From: Cronobacter universalis NCTC 9529
GTDB taxonomy: Bacteria; Pseudomonadota; Gammaproteobacteria; Enterobacterales; Enterobacteriaceae
Assembly (NCBI RefSeq): GCF_001277175.1
Contig: NZ_CP012257.1
Coordinates: 186,001 to 250,000 of the forward strand
Length of the DNA: 64,000 nt
Reading direction: 5' to 3'
The notes under the pieces were generated by a model. That model worked only from the letters and a program-made list of their open reading frames with translations. It ran no database searches and was not told where the DNA came from. A program made the translations under genes and the position numbers. Below are positions 9,654 to 22,331 of the stretch, one piece after another. The stretch's first letter is position 1. Every line of letters starts with the position of its first letter.

Positions 9654-11129
9654 ATGGCTAACTACTTCAATACTTTGAATTTGCGTCAGCAGCTGGCGCA
9701 ACTGGGTAAATGCCGCTTCATGGCGCGCGACGAATTCGCCGATGGCGCAGGCTACCTCAAAGGTAAAAAAGTAGTCATCGTGGGTTGCGGCGCACAGGGT
9801 CTCAACCAGGGCCTGAACATGCGTGATTCCGGGCTGGATGTTTCCTATGCCCTGCGTAAAGAAGCTATCGCCGAGAAGCGCGCCTCCTGGCGCAAGGCGA
9901 CGGAAAACGGTTTTCAGGTAGGCACTTATGAAGAGCTGATCCCGCAGGCGGATCTGGTCGTTAACCTGACGCCGGACAAACAGCACTCTGATGTTGTACG
10001 CGCTGTGCAGCCGCTGATGAAAGACGGCGCCGCGCTGGGCTACTCCCACGGTTTTAACATCGTTGAAGTGGGTGAGCAGATCCGTAAAGACATCACCGTG
10101 GTGATGGTGGCGCCTAAGTGCCCGGGTACGGAAGTCCGTGAAGAGTACAAACGTGGTTTCGGCGTGCCGACGCTTATCGCCGTGCATCCGGAAAACGATC
10201 CGAAGGGCGAAGGCATGGCTATCGCGAAAGCGTGGGCGGCGGCAACCGGCGGTCACCGCGCAGGCGTGCTGGAATCGTCTTTCGTTGCGGAAGTGAAATC
10301 TGACCTGATGGGCGAGCAGACCATTCTGTGCGGCATGTTACAGGCTGGCTCTCTGCTGTGCTTCGACAAGCTGGTGGAAGAGGGTACCGACCCGGCTTAT
10401 GCAGAAAAACTGATCCAGTTCGGCTGGGAAACTATCACCGAAGCGCTGAAGCAGGGCGGCATTACGCTGATGATGGATCGCCTTTCCAACCCGGCGAAAC
10501 TGCGCGCTTACGCGCTCTCCGAACAGCTGAAAACGATCATGGCGCCGCTGTTCCAGAAACACATGGACGACATCATCTCCGGCGAATTCTCTTCCGGCAT
10601 GATGGCGGACTGGGCGAACGACGATAAGAAACTGCTGACCTGGCGCGAAGAGACCGGCAAAACCGCGTTTGAAAATGCGCCGCAGTATGAAGGCAAAATC
10701 AGCGAGCAGGAGTATTTCGACAAAGGCGTGCTGATGATCGCGATGGTGAAAGCGGGCGTTGAACTGGCGTTTGAAACCATGGTGGCTGCCGGCATCATCG
10801 AAGAGTCTGCGTACTATGAGTCTCTGCATGAGCTGCCGCTTATCGCGAACACTATCGCCCGTAAGCGCCTGTATGAAATGAACGTGGTTATCTCGGATAC
10901 GGCGGAATATGGCAACTACCTGTTTGCCAACGCTGCCGTGCCGCTGCTGAAAGAGTTTATGACCACACTGCAGCCGGGCGATCTGGGTAAAGCCGTAGAG
11001 GGCACCGCAGTGGATAACGCGCAGTTGCGTGACGTCAACGATGCGATTCGCAGCCACGAGATCGAAAAAGTGGGGCACAAACTGCGCGGTTATATGACCG
11101 ACATGAAACGTATCGCGGTCGCGGGCTAA
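9654..11129 (+). CDS. ilvC: Ketol-acid reductoisomerase (class II)
   Basis: A 491-residue NADPH- and Mg-dependent enzyme converting acetolactate and acetohydroxybutyrate to dihydroxy acids. The length and the doubled C-terminal knotted domain mark the long class II form of enterobacteria. The Rossmann motif [18 protein letters not shown] is near residue 44. Preceded by ACGAGG ten bases before the ATG. Substrate-inducible through IlvY. Confidence 0.98.
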   Translation: MANYFNTLNLRQQLAQLGKCRFMARDEFADGAGYLKGKKVVIVGCGAQGLNQGLNMRDSGLDVSYALRKEAIAEKRASWRKATENGFQVGTYEELIPQADLVVNLTPDKQHSDVVRAVQPLMKDGAALGYSHGFNIVEVGEQIRKDITVVMVAPKCPGTEVREEYKRGFGVPTLIAVHPENDPKGEGMAIAKAWAAATGGHRAGVLESSFVAEVKSDLMGEQTILCGMLQAGSLLCFDKLVEEGTDPAYAEKLIQFGWETITEALKQGGITLMMDRLSNPAKLRAYALSEQLKTIMAPLFQKHMDDIISGEFSSGMMADWANDDKKLLTWREETGKTAFENAPQYEGKISEQEYFDKGVLMIAMVKAGVELAFETMVAAGIIEESAYYESLHELPLIANTIARKRLYEMNVVISDTAEYGNYLFANAAVPLLKEFMTTLQPGDLGKAVEGTAVDNAQLRDVNDAIRSHEIEKVGHKLRGYMTDMKRIAVAG

Positions 11130-11141
11130 CCGGCATTGTTA

Positions 11142-11357
11142 AAAGGTGGGTGCGTTCCACTTACCCACCCTACGTACGGGTAACCGTCGTTTCGTGGGGC
11201 GGGTAAGCACCGCGTACCCGCCGCCAGCGTTTTGATGTAGCGGCATTAACGTAGTTATTCGTAGGGCGGGTAAGCCCCGCGCACCCGCCGCCAGCATTTT
11301 GATGTCGCGGCGTTAACGTAGTTTTTGTAGGGCGGGTAAGCACCGCGCACCCGCCGT
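11142..11357. repeat. BIME-like array of GTAGGGCGGGTAAGC repeats
   Basis: Three direct copies of a palindromic unit of the type GTAGGGCGGGTAAGC...GCACCCGCC begin near 11194, 11261 and 11327, spaced by similar CCAGC-TTTTGATGT-GCGGC-TTAACGTAGTT linkers (period about 66 bp). They are preceded at 11144-11173 by one copy in the opposite orientation (GGTGGGTGC...TTACCCACC). Such REP/BIME-like intergenic elements are common in enterobacteria. They lie between ilvC and ppiC, which converge. Confidence 0.8.
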
Positions 11358-11390
11358 GAAGCAACGAAAGGTTTTCGCAATCAATGCCAG

Positions 11391-11423
11391 AAAAAAGGCC
11401 TTCTCACAGAGAAGGCCTTTTTA
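11391..11423. terminator. Bidirectional terminator between ilvC and ppiC
   Basis: AAAAGGCCTTCTC and GAGAAGGCCTTTTT form a 13-bp stem with an ACA loop and A/T runs on both flanks. It immediately follows the ppiC stop on the minus strand and can also end ilvC transcripts. Confidence 0.9.
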
Positions 11424-13844
<2,421 letters not shown>

Positions 13845-13867
13845 AACGGCGGGCGTCGTGCCGATAA

Positions 13868-13896
13868 TAAAAAACCGCCTCAGGGGCGGTTTTTTA
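13868..13896. terminator. Bidirectional terminator between rep and gppA
   Basis: AAAAAACCGCC, TCAG loop and GGGCGGTTTTTT: a GC stem flanked by A and T runs in the gap between convergent rep and gppA. Confidence 0.92.
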
Positions 13897-13907
13897 TGCG
13901 CTGGACG

Positions 13908-15392
13908 TTACTGCACGTCGAGCTGCCAGTGCACGTAGCTTTGCCAGAGCTGCTCCTGCCCTAACATTTCGGCTCCCAGCGGGTGAATGGAAAACCAGTC
14001 CTGCGGGAGCGTCGCGGTGAGCGTTTCGTCGCGCGCGGTGAGCGTGACGTCAGGCAGCATATCGTCGCGACGACGGCTGGCGAAGATAATCGCCAGACGC
14101 AGCAGTCGGCAAAGACGTTCGGCCACGCGCAGCGGGACGGCGTTTTGCTGCTGCAGCGCGGAGAGATCGACCGTGCCGGTCTGGTTCAGCAACAGCGTCG
14201 CCAGCAGCTTTTTCTGCGCGGGCGTAAAGCCCGGCAAATCCAGGTTATTCACCAGATAAGCGGCGTGCTGGGGCGCGCGTTTGAAATCGACTGCCAGGCC
14301 AACTTCATGCAGCAGGCTGGCGCTGTGCAGCAGCGCACGGCTGAGATCGTCAAGGGCCCATTCGTGCTCCACGCTGACGGCAAACCGTTCCGCCAGCTGC
14401 GCCACGCGTCCGGCCTGGGCGATATCCACCATAAAACGCCGCTGAATGTTTTTCAGCGTACGGTTGCGAATATCCTGATCCACCGCCAGATGCAGCATGC
14501 CGTACACCAGCCCTTCGCGCAGCGCGCCGCCGGCAAGCGTCATGCATTCGATTTCCAGTTCGCTGAAAATCGCGATAAGAATGGCGAGCCCGCTCGGGAA
14601 GACCAGCGCGCGCTCCAGCGTCAGGCCCTCGATCTCAAGCTCCTCCAGGCGGCCGCAGTGAATGGCGCGCGCCTTGAGCTGCTGGAGTTTCGCAAGGGTA
14701 ATACGCTCGTCCATTCCCTGCGCCATCATGATTTCCTGCAGCGCCTGTACGGTGCCTGAGGCTCCGACGCAGATTTTCCAGCCCTGACCGCGCAGTTGCG
14801 CGATAACCGGTTGCAGGATCTCGCGGGCGGCCTGTTCGGCGCTGGCGAAATGTTCCTGCGTCAGGCTGCGGTCGGTAAAGAAGCGCTCAAGGAAGGTCAC
14901 GCAGCCCATCGGCAGGCTGAAAAGCGAGGTTGCCCGCGCGCCGGTGCCGGTCACAAGCTCTGTGCTGGCGCCGCCGATATCGACAACGAGGCGCCTGTCA
15001 GCGCCGCCGGTGGTGTGCGCCACGCCCTGATAGATCAGCCGCGCTTCTTCTTCGCCAGCAATAACCTGAACCGGGCAGCCGAGGATCTCCTGAGCGCGGG
15101 CGACAAACACATCGGCATTAGTGGCAAGGCGCAGCGTCGCGGTGGCGACTACGCGGATTTGCGACGGGGGGATATCCTGGAGCCGTTCAGCGAACAGACG
15201 CAGACATTGCCAGCCGCGCTCCATGGCGTCCGCCGAGAGCGCATTGTCGGCGCCGAGGCCCGCCGCGAGGCGGACCTTGCGTTTCACACGCGTGAGCGTC
15301 TGAATGCTTCCGGCCACCTCACGTACCACCAGCATATGAAAGCTGTTCGAACCGAGGTCGATTGCCGCATACAGTGAGGAGGTGCCGGGCAT
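13908..15392 (-). CDS. gppA: Guanosine pentaphosphate phosphohydrolase
   Basis: A 494-residue Ppx/GppA-family enzyme (ASKHA fold) that converts pppGpp to ppGpp in the stringent response. The N-terminal phosphate-binding loop [17 protein letters not shown] and the second loop [11 protein letters not shown] are typical. Length equals E. coli GppA. It lies downstream of rhlB on the same strand with a 5-bp gap, so the two are probably co-transcribed. Confidence 0.97.
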   Translation of the reverse strand: MPGTSSLYAAIDLGSNSFHMLVVREVAGSIQTLTRVKRKVRLAAGLGADNALSADAMERGWQCLRLFAERLQDIPPSQIRVVATATLRLATNADVFVARAQEILGCPVQVIAGEEEARLIYQGVAHTTGGADRRLVVDIGGASTELVTGTGARATSLFSLPMGCVTFLERFFTDRSLTQEHFASAEQAAREILQPVIAQLRGQGWKICVGASGTVQALQEIMMAQGMDERITLAKLQQLKARAIHCGRLEELEIEGLTLERALVFPSGLAILIAIFSELEIECMTLAGGALREGLVYGMLHLAVDQDIRNRTLKNIQRRFMVDIAQAGRVAQLAERFAVSVEHEWALDDLSRALLHSASLLHEVGLAVDFKRAPQHAAYLVNNLDLPGFTPAQKKLLATLLLNQTGTVDLSALQQQNAVPLRVAERLCRLLRLAIIFASRRRDDMLPDVTLTARDETLTATLPQDWFSIHPLGAEMLGQEQLWQSYVHWQLDVQ

Positions 15393-15397
15393 AGCGT

Positions 15398-16663
15398 TTA
15401 TCCTGTACGACGACGGTTACGCGGCGCGCCGGAACGACGCGGGCCATTACCGGTACGCGGACGCGACAGGCGCTTCGGCGGCGGCAGTTCGCTTAACAGC
15501 GCATCCGGGTTGTATTTACTCACCGGAATGGAGTGGCCGATATAGGTTTCAATCGCCGGCAGGTTCAGCGCGTACTCTTCACAGGCGAGGCTGATGGAGT
15601 GGCCGCTGGCGCCCGCACGACCGGTACGGCCGATGCGATGCACATAGTCTTCGCAGTCGTCCGGCAGATCGTAGTTGAAGACGTGCGTGACGGCAGGAAT
15701 ATGCAGGCCGCGCGCCGCGACGTCCGTTGCGACCAGAATATCGAGATCGCCGCGGGTGAATTCATCCAGAATACGCAGGCGTTTTTTCTGCGCCACGTCA
15801 CCGGTCAACAGGCCGACGCGATGACCGTCTGCCGCCAGATGGCCCCAGATGTCTTCGCAACGGTGTTTGGTATTGGCGAAAATGATGGCGCGATCCGGCC
15901 ACTCTTCTTCAATCAGCGTCTGGAGCAGGCGCATTTTCTCTTCGTTAGACGGATAGAAAAGCTCTTCTTTAATACGGTGGCCCGTTTTCTGCTCCGGCTC
16001 GACTTCGACATATTCCGCGTTGTTCATCTGCTCAAACGCCAGTTCGCGCACGCGGTAAGAGAGCGTAGCGGAGAACAGCATATTGAGACGCTCTGCGGCG
16101 GCCGGCATACGGCGGAACAGCCAGCGAATATCTTTGATAAAGCCCAGATCGTACATGCGATCGGCTTCGTCGAGCACCACGACCTGAATCGCGCCCAGGT
16201 TGACGTGGTTTTGTTTGGTGTAATCGATAAGACGGCCGGTGGTGCCGATCAGAATATCGACGCCGCTTTCCAGCACTTTGAGTTGTTTGTCATAGCCGTC
16301 GCCGCCGTAGGCGAGACCCAGCTTAAGGCCGGTGGCTTCAGCCAGCGGCTCTGCGTCGGAGTGAATCTGCACCGCCAGTTCGCGGGTCGGCGCCATAATC
16401 AGGGCGCGCGGTTGATTCACCTGACGGTTTTCCACCGCAGGGTGTGAGAGTAAATAGTGAAACGTTGACGTTAAAAACGCCATCGTTTTGCCGGTACCGG
16501 TTTGCGCCTGCCCTGCAACGTCACGGCCCGCGAGCGTTAACGGGAGTGCCAGAGCCTGGATAGGGGTGCAGTTATAAAACCCTTTTTTCTCAAGGGCTTG
16601 AACTACAACAGGGTGCAGGGCGAAGTCGGAAAACTTCTGTTCAGTCAAGTGTGTTTTGCTCAT
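15398..16663 (-). CDS. rhlB: DEAD-box RNA helicase RhlB
   Basis: A 421-residue DEAD-box helicase of the RNA degradosome, where it binds RNase E and unwinds mRNA for PNPase. Walker A AQTGTGKT is at residues 53-60; LDEADRM, SAT and [10 protein letters not shown] motifs follow. The basic C-terminal tail ([21 protein letters not shown] region) is normal for RhlB. Divergent from trxA. Confidence 0.98.
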   Translation of the reverse strand: MSKTHLTEQKFSDFALHPVVVQALEKKGFYNCTPIQALALPLTLAGRDVAGQAQTGTGKTMAFLTSTFHYLLSHPAVENRQVNQPRALIMAPTRELAVQIHSDAEPLAEATGLKLGLAYGGDGYDKQLKVLESGVDILIGTTGRLIDYTKQNHVNLGAIQVVVLDEADRMYDLGFIKDIRWLFRRMPAAAERLNMLFSATLSYRVRELAFEQMNNAEYVEVEPEQKTGHRIKEELFYPSNEEKMRLLQTLIEEEWPDRAIIFANTKHRCEDIWGHLAADGHRVGLLTGDVAQKKRLRILDEFTRGDLDILVATDVAARGLHIPAVTHVFNYDLPDDCEDYVHRIGRTGRAGASGHSISLACEEYALNLPAIETYIGHSIPVSKYNPDALLSELPPPKRLSRPRTGNGPRRSGAPRNRRRTG

Positions 16664-16667
16664 AGTG

Positions 16668-16676
16668 TGGTAGAAT
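16668..16676 (+). promoter_or_regulatory. Candidate trxA extended -10 promoter
   Basis: TGG followed by TAGAAT looks like an extended -10 element about 105 bp before the trxA ATG and just upstream of the divergent rhlB start. No good -35 box was seen, which such promoters do not require. Weakly supported. Confidence 0.3.
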
Positions 16677-16780
16677 ATCAGCTAACTATTGCTTTACGAA
16701 AGCGTATCCGGTGAAATAAAGTCAACCTTATGTTGGTTAATGCTACACCAACATGACAGGCCTAATCTTTGGAGTAAAAC

Positions 16781-17110
16781 ATGAGCGATAAAATTATTCA
16801 CCTGACTGACGACAGTTTCGACACGGATGTACTTAAAGCGGACGGGTTGACGCTGGTTGATTTCTGGGCAGAATGGTGTGGTCCGTGCAAGATGATCGCC
16901 CCTATCCTTGATGAAATCGCTGATGAATATCAGGGCAAACTGACGGTTGCCAAGCTGAACATCGACCAGAACCCGGGCACCGCGCCGAAATACGGCATCC
17001 GCGGCATTCCGACTCTGCTGCTGTTCAAGAACGGTGAAGTAGCGGCGACCAAAGTCGGTGCGCTGTCTAAAGGCCAACTGAAAGAGTTCCTCGACGCCAA
17101 CCTGGCGTAA
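16781..17110 (+). CDS. trxA: Thioredoxin 1
   Basis: A 109-residue cytoplasmic thioredoxin with the redox motif WCGPC (C33, C36) and the cis-proline in GIRGIPTLL. It reduces ribonucleotide reductase, PAPS reductase and other disulfides. Its ATG follows TTTGGAG. Stands between divergent rhlB and downstream rho, as in E. coli. Confidence 0.99.
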   Translation: MSDKIIHLTDDSFDTDVLKADGLTLVDFWAEWCGPCKMIAPILDEIADEYQGKLTVAKLNIDQNPGTAPKYGIRGIPTLLLFKNGEVAATKVGALSKGQLKEFLDANLA

Positions 17111-17190
17111 TGGTTCCCCGCCGGGGCGATCACGGTTCCTAAATACTCAGGACCGCTGGACGCCCGGCTTCAGTCATGCTAACTTAATTT

Positions 17191-17219
17191 TTGACTTCAA
17201 TTTAAACTTACCTTTTAGT
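17191..17219 (+). promoter_or_regulatory. Candidate rho promoter
   Basis: TTGACT (17191-17196), a 17-bp spacer and TTTAGT (17214-17219) lie about 250 bp upstream of rho. This leaves a long untranslated leader containing rhoL, as expected for a gene that terminates its own transcription. The -10 box is poor. Confidence 0.4.
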
Positions 17220-17257
17220 TTGAATCTTGTAATACCCGACGCTTCCCGCCCGTGACA

Positions 17258-17380
17258 ATGTCAATACCGAGACCGGTAGGCGAGAAGAGCATTAACTCCG
17301 GGACTTATCACTCATTCCGTCTTGTCGTTTCAGTTCTGCGTTCCTTACCTGCAACCAGGCAACGAACAGACATGAGATGA
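17258..17380 (+). CDS. rhoL: Candidate rho leader peptide RhoL, shifted frame
   Basis: A 40-codon ORF starting MSIPRPVGEK and ending TRQRTDMR, 85 bp upstream of rho. The end matches the end of the E. coli 33-residue RhoL (TRQRKDMSR, from memory). The DNA encoding its middle (SCRFSSA in E. coli) is also conserved here but in another frame, separated by a one-base length difference; that other frame has a TAA just upstream and no start. So the leader ORF seems to have been re-framed, with the conserved end kept. A GTG two codons upstream is an alternative start. Confidence 0.5.
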   Translation: MSIPRPVGEKSINSGTYHSFRLVVSVLRSLPATRQRTDMR

Positions 17381-17465
17381 AGCCCGTTAACAGGCATGGA
17401 TGACCCTGCCATACCATTCACAACATTACGTTCGAGATTTACCCCGAGTTTAAGAACCCACCACT

Positions 17466-18725
17466 ATGAATCTTACCGAATTAAAGAATACGCCGGTTTC
17501 TGAGCTGATTACTCTCGGCGAAAATATGGGACTGGAAAACCTGGCCCGCATGCGCAAACAGGATATTATTTTCGCCATCCTGAAACAGCATGCGAAGAGT
17601 GGCGAAGATATCTTTGGCGACGGTGTGCTGGAGATATTGCAGGATGGCTTCGGCTTCCTCCGTTCTGCAGACAGCTCCTACCTTGCCGGTCCCGACGACA
17701 TCTACGTTTCTCCCAGCCAAATCCGCCGTTTCAACCTCCGCACAGGGGATACCATCTCCGGTAAGATTCGTCCGCCGAAAGAAGGCGAGCGCTACTTCGC
17801 GCTGTTGAAAGTGAACGAAGTCAACTTCGATAAACCGGAAAACGCACGTAATAAGATCCTGTTCGAAAACTTAACGCCGCTGCACGCCAACTCTCGTCTG
17901 CGCATGGAGCGCGGCAACGGGTCGACCGAAGATTTGACGGCGCGTGTTCTGGATCTGGCATCGCCGATCGGCCGCGGTCAGCGTGGTCTTATCGTGGCGC
18001 CGCCGAAAGCCGGTAAAACCATGCTGCTGCAGAACATCGCGCAGAGCATCGCGTATAACCATCCGGATTGCGTCCTGATGGTACTGCTCATCGACGAACG
18101 TCCGGAAGAAGTGACCGAGATGCAGCGTCTGGTGAAAGGCGAAGTGGTTGCGTCCACGTTCGACGAACCGGCTTCCCGCCACGTTCAGGTCGCCGAGATG
18201 GTTATCGAGAAGGCCAAGCGCCTGGTTGAGCATAAAAAAGACGTTATCATTCTGCTCGACTCCATCACCCGTCTGGCGCGCGCTTACAACACCGTCGTGC
18301 CGGCCTCCGGCAAAGTACTGACCGGTGGTGTGGACGCGAACGCCCTGCATCGTCCGAAGCGTTTCTTCGGTGCGGCGCGTAACGTGGAAGAGGGCGGCAG
18401 CCTGACCATCATTGCGACTGCTCTGATTGATACCGGCTCTAAAATGGATGAAGTTATCTACGAAGAGTTCAAAGGCACCGGTAACATGGAACTGCACCTC
18501 TCTCGTAAGATTGCGGAAAAACGCGTCTTCCCGGCTATCGATTACAACCGTTCCGGTACCCGTAAAGAAGAGCTGCTGACGACTCAGGAAGAACTGCAGA
18601 AAATGTGGATCCTGCGTAAAATCATTCACCCGATGGGTGAGATCGACGCGATGGAATTCCTCATTAATAAACTGGCGATGACCAAAACTAACGACGAATT
18701 CTTCGATATGATGAAACGTTCGTAG
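17466..18725 (+). CDS. rho: Transcription termination factor Rho
   Basis: A 419-residue hexameric RNA-dependent ATPase. The N-terminal helix bundle and OSB fold bind RNA ([12 protein letters not shown]), Walker A is [10 protein letters not shown] near residue 178 and [10 protein letters not shown] is near 203. No insertion domain, as in other enterobacteria. Its leader of about 250 nt allows Rho to autoregulate. Confidence 0.99.
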   Translation: MNLTELKNTPVSELITLGENMGLENLARMRKQDIIFAILKQHAKSGEDIFGDGVLEILQDGFGFLRSADSSYLAGPDDIYVSPSQIRRFNLRTGDTISGKIRPPKEGERYFALLKVNEVNFDKPENARNKILFENLTPLHANSRLRMERGNGSTEDLTARVLDLASPIGRGQRGLIVAPPKAGKTMLLQNIAQSIAYNHPDCVLMVLLIDERPEEVTEMQRLVKGEVVASTFDEPASRHVQVAEMVIEKAKRLVEHKKDVIILLDSITRLARAYNTVVPASGKVLTGGVDANALHRPKRFFGAARNVEEGGSLTIIATALIDTGSKMDEVIYEEFKGTGNMELHLSRKIAEKRVFPAIDYNRSGTRKEELLTTQEELQKMWILRKIIHPMGEIDAMEFLINKLAMTKTNDEFFDMMKRS

Positions 18726-18742
18726 TCAGCGGAAACTCGGGG

Positions 18743-18774
18743 AACGCCACGTCACGACGTGGCGTTTTTCTTTG
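18743..18774 (+). terminator. rho terminator
   Basis: AACGCCACGTC and GACGTGGCGTT form a strong hairpin with an AC loop, followed by TTTCTTTG. Eighteen bases after the rho stop. Confidence 0.9.
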
Positions 18775-18804
18775 TTGCTCTATACGATAGGCAACAAGCG
18801 CGAT

Positions 18805-18826
18805 CTTTACAGGATTTACTGTAAAG
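18805..18826. promoter_or_regulatory. Perfect 8-bp palindrome upstream of wecA
   Basis: CTTTACAG, GATTTA, CTGTAAAG: perfect inverted repeat 150 bp before the wecA start in the region expected to hold the ECA operon promoter. Could be an operator or a weak hairpin; no regulator is known to me for it. Confidence 0.4.
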
Positions 18827-18975
18827 GTGCGCCAGTTTTTATCTGGTCTGAGCTATGTTTATCTTACTGAATAATAATTAGTCTGTTCAGGGATGAGGGG
18901 CGGAGGAGTGCTTAGAAAGCCTGACTGCCGCAGTTATACTTCCTCCGGACTTAACGTTTGCAGAGAGCGCACACT

Positions 18976-20076
18976 GTGAATTTAGTTACCGTTGGTACTG
19001 AGCTACTCAGTATTTTTTTATTCACATTTGTTTTTCTTTTTTTTGCACGAAAGCTGGGCAAAAGGGTTGGTCTGGTCGATAAACCCAACTTCCGTAAGCG
19101 CCATCAGGGGCTTATCCCGCTCGTGGGCGGCATCTCCGTCTACGCAGGCATCTGCTTTACCTTCTTCATTGCGGACTACTACATTCCTCATGCGGCGTTA
19201 TACCTGGCGAGCGCCGGCGTGCTGGTGTTTGTCGGCGCGCTGGATGACCGATATGACATTAGCGTAAAAATCCGCGCCGTTATCCAGGCCGTTATCGGCG
19301 TGGTGATGATGACGGTGGGCGGGCTCTATCTGCGAAGCCTTGGCTATATTTTCGGGTCGTGGGAGATGGTGCTGGGGCCGTTTGGGTATTTCCTGACGCT
19401 GTTCGCCGTCTGGGCGGCGATTAACGCTTTCAACATGGTTGACGGCATCGACGGCCTGCTGGGCGGGCTTTCGTGCGTCTCTTTCGCGGCCATCGGGATG
19501 ATCCTGTGGTTCGACGGGCAGACCAGCCTGTCGATGTGGTGCTTCGCCATGATCGCCGCCATCCTTCCTTACATTCTGCTGAACCTCGGCGCGTTCGGGC
19601 GACGCTATAAAGTCTTTATGGGCGATGCGGGCAGTACGCTTATCGGTTTTACCGTTATCTGGATCCTGCTGGAGACCACGCAGGGGAAAACGCATCCGAT
19701 TAGTCCGGTGACCGCGCTCTGGATCATCGCGATTCCGCTGATGGACATGATAGCCATCATGTACCGCCGCCTGCGTAAAGGCATGAGCCCGTTCTCGCCG
19801 GACCGTCAGCACATTCATCATCTGATCATGCGCGCCGGTTTTACTTCTCGTCAGGCGTTTGTCCTGATCACGCTCGCCGCCGCGCTGCTGGCCGGTATTG
19901 GCGTGGCATCGGAATATGCGGCCCATATTATCCCCGAGTGGGTAATGTTGGCATTATTCTTGCTAGCATTTTTCTTCTACGGCTACTGTATCAAACGGGC
20001 ATGGAAAGTGGCGCGCTTCATCAAACGCGTTAAGCGTCGCATTAAGCGCGGAAGCAACAAGCCCACCGCTAATTAA
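18976..20076 (+). CDS. wecA: UDP-GlcNAc:undecaprenyl-phosphate GlcNAc-1-phosphate transferase
   Basis: A 366-residue polytopic inner-membrane enzyme that starts ECA (and many O antigens) by making Und-PP-GlcNAc. Family motifs ALDDRYD, NAFNMVDGIDGL and HIHH are present and the C-terminus is basic. I chose the GTG at 18976 (VNLVTVGTELL), which aligns with the E. coli start; the frame extends six codons upstream. First gene of the ECA operon. Confidence 0.97.
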   Translation: MNLVTVGTELLSIFLFTFVFLFFARKLGKRVGLVDKPNFRKRHQGLIPLVGGISVYAGICFTFFIADYYIPHAALYLASAGVLVFVGALDDRYDISVKIRAVIQAVIGVVMMTVGGLYLRSLGYIFGSWEMVLGPFGYFLTLFAVWAAINAFNMVDGIDGLLGGLSCVSFAAIGMILWFDGQTSLSMWCFAMIAAILPYILLNLGAFGRRYKVFMGDAGSTLIGFTVIWILLETTQGKTHPISPVTALWIIAIPLMDMIAIMYRRLRKGMSPFSPDRQHIHHLIMRAGFTSRQAFVLITLAAALLAGIGVASEYAAHIIPEWVMLALFLLAFFFYGYCIKRAWKVARFIKRVKRRIKRGSNKPTAN

Positions 20077-20093
20077 AGAAAAACGGGGACGTG

Positions 20094-21143
20094 ATGAATC
20101 AAAAAGTGCCGGGCACTCCGCCAGGAGTGGCAGATAATGAACTGGATATTCGTGGTCTGTTCCGAACGCTGTGGGCAGGGAAATTCTGGATAGTCGGCAT
20201 GGCCGTGTTGTTTGCGCTGGTCGCGCTCACTTACACGTTCTTCGCGCGCCAGGAGTGGAGCGCGATGGCGATCACCGACCGACCGACCGTCAACATGCTG
20301 GGCGGCTACTATTCGCAGCAGCAGTTCCTGCGCAATCTGGATGCGAAAGCCAACCTGGCGCCGGTGGATCAGCCCTCGGTGATGGACGACGCTTATAAAG
20401 AATTCATCATGCAGCTCTCCGCCTGGGATACCCGCCGCGATTTCTGGTTGCAGACGGACTATTACAAACAGCGTCAGGTCGGCAACAGCAAAGCCGACGC
20501 CGCGCTGCTGGATGAGTTTATCGACAATATCCAGTTCACCGCGGGCGACGTCACCCACAATCAAAACGACAACATCCGCTTGATTGCGGAAACCGCGCCC
20601 GACGCCAACAACCTGTTGCGTCAGTACATCGCGTTCGCCAGCCAGCGGGCCGCCAGCCATCTTAACGATGAGCTGAAAGGCGCCTGGGCCGCGCGCACCG
20701 TGCAGATGAAAGCGCAGGTGAAGCGTCAGGAGGCCGTCGCGAAATCGATTTTCGATCGCCGCGTGCACAACGTTCAGCAGGCGTTGCAGGTGGCGGAACA
20801 ACACAACATTTCTCGCAGCGAAACGGACGTTCCCGCAGATGAGCTGCCGGATTCTGAACTGTTCATGCTGGGTCGCCCGTTGTTGCAGGCGCGTCTGGAA
20901 AATCTCCAGGCGGTAGGGCCGACCTATGACATCGACTACGACCAGAACCGGGCGATGCTGGCGACGCTGAACGTGGGGCCGACGCTGGACCCGCGCTTTC
21001 AGACCTATCGCTATCTGCGCACGCCGGAAGAGCCGGTTAAACGCGACAGCCCACGTCGCGCGTTCCTGATGATCATGTGGGGAGCTGTTGGGGCGTTGAC
21101 TGGCGCTGGCGTGGCTCTGGTCCGCCGCCGTCGCACCGCATAA
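20094..21143 (+). CDS. wzzE: ECA chain-length regulator WzzE
   Basis: A 349-residue polysaccharide co-polymerase with N-terminal (about residues 29-49) and C-terminal (about 325-343) membrane spans and a large periplasmic domain. It sets the modal length of ECA chains and of cyclic ECA together with WzyE. The PRRAFLMIMWG motif at the second span is typical. GTG at 20091 directly precedes the ATG and is an alternative start. Confidence 0.96.
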   Translation: MNQKVPGTPPGVADNELDIRGLFRTLWAGKFWIVGMAVLFALVALTYTFFARQEWSAMAITDRPTVNMLGGYYSQQQFLRNLDAKANLAPVDQPSVMDDAYKEFIMQLSAWDTRRDFWLQTDYYKQRQVGNSKADAALLDEFIDNIQFTAGDVTHNQNDNIRLIAETAPDANNLLRQYIAFASQRAASHLNDELKGAWAARTVQMKAQVKRQEAVAKSIFDRRVHNVQQALQVAEQHNISRSETDVPADELPDSELFMLGRPLLQARLENLQAVGPTYDIDYDQNRAMLATLNVGPTLDPRFQTYRYLRTPEEPVKRDSPRRAFLMIMWGAVGALTGAGVALVRRRRTA

Positions 21144-21200
21144 GCACGCGTCCTGGATGAAGGCGCGCGTCGCCTTCATCGTCAACTGAAGAGAATCGTT

Positions 21201-22331
21201 GTGAGAGTACTAACCGTTTTTGGCACGCGACCAGAAGCCATCAAAATGGCGCCGCTGGTTCATGCGCTGGCACAGGATCCCGCGTTCGACACCCGGGTTT
21301 GCGTCACGGCTCAGCATCGCGAGATGCTGGATCAGGTGCTGCATCTTTTTTCCATTGTGCCGGACTACGACCTGAACATCATGAAGCCCGGACAGGGGCT
21401 CACCGAGATCACCTGTCGCATTCTGGAAGGGCTGAAACCGATTCTGACTGAATTCCGCCCGGATGTGGTGCTGGTGCATGGTGATACCACCACCACCATC
21501 GCCACCAGCCTGGCCGCGTTTTATCAGCGTATTCCCGTCGGTCACGTCGAGGCGGGACTGCGCACCGGCGATCTCTACTCGCCGTGGCCGGAAGAGGCCA
21601 ACCGCACGCTTACCGGCCATCTGGCCATGTATCACTTCGCCCCGACCGAACTGTCGCGCCAGAATCTGCTGCGCGAAAACATCCCTGAAGCGCGGATCTT
21701 CGTTACCGGCAATACGGTTATCGATGCGCTGATCGCCGTGCGCGACCGCGTTATGGCGGATGAACCGTTGCGCCTGCGCCTTGAAACGCAATACCCGTTC
21801 CTGGACGGCGACAAGAAAATGATTCTGGTCACGGGCCATCGTCGCGAAAGTTTCGGCGAAGGATTCGAGCAGATTTGTCGCGCGCTGGCGGATATCGCCG
21901 CGCAAAACCGCGACGTACAGATTGTCTATCCGGTGCACCTCAACCCCAACGTTACCGAACCGGTAAACCGTATTCTGGGCCACGTCGAAAACGTGGTGCT
22001 GATCGAGCCGCAGGAGTATCTGCCGTTTGTCTGGCTGATGAATCACGCATGGCTGATCCTGACCGACTCCGGCGGCATCCAGGAAGAGGCGCCGTCGCTG
22101 GGTAAACCGGTACTGGTGATGCGAGAAACCACCGAGCGGCCGGAAGCGGTCGAAGCGGGCACCGTGCGTCTGGTGGGCACGGACACGCAGCGTATCGTCG
22201 CTGAAGTGACGCGGCTGCTGAACGACGAGGCGGCGTACCAGGCCATGAGCCACGCCCATAACCCTTATGGCGACGGCCAGGCATGCGAACGGATATTACA
22301 TGCACTTAAAAATAATCGGGTATCACTATGA
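21201..22331 (+). CDS. wecB: UDP-GlcNAc 2-epimerase (non-hydrolysing)
   Basis: A 376-residue enzyme making UDP-ManNAc from UDP-GlcNAc for ECA. The N-terminus [14 protein letters not shown] and [44 protein letters not shown] motifs are diagnostic. GTG start at 21201 after GAAGAGAATC. Its stop overlaps the wecC start. Confidence 0.97.
   Translation: MRVLTVFGTRPEAIKMAPLVHALAQDPAFDTRVCVTAQHREMLDQVLHLFSIVPDYDLNIMKPGQGLTEITCRILEGLKPILTEFRPDVVLVHGDTTTTIATSLAAFYQRIPVGHVEAGLRTGDLYSPWPEEANRTLTGHLAMYHFAPTELSRQNLLRENIPEARIFVTGNTVIDALIAVRDRVMADEPLRLRLETQYPFLDGDKKMILVTGHRRESFGEGFEQICRALADIAAQNRDVQIVYPVHLNPNVTEPVNRILGHVENVVLIEPQEYLPFVWLMNHAWLILTDSGGIQEEAPSLGKPVLVMRETTERPEAVEAGTVRLVGTDTQRIVAEVTRLLNDEAAYQAMSHAHNPYGDGQACERILHALKNNRVSL

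Noticed and set aside
11142..11357. CRISPR array
   Set aside because: Units are palindromic but few, spacers are similar to one another, and no cas genes are present.
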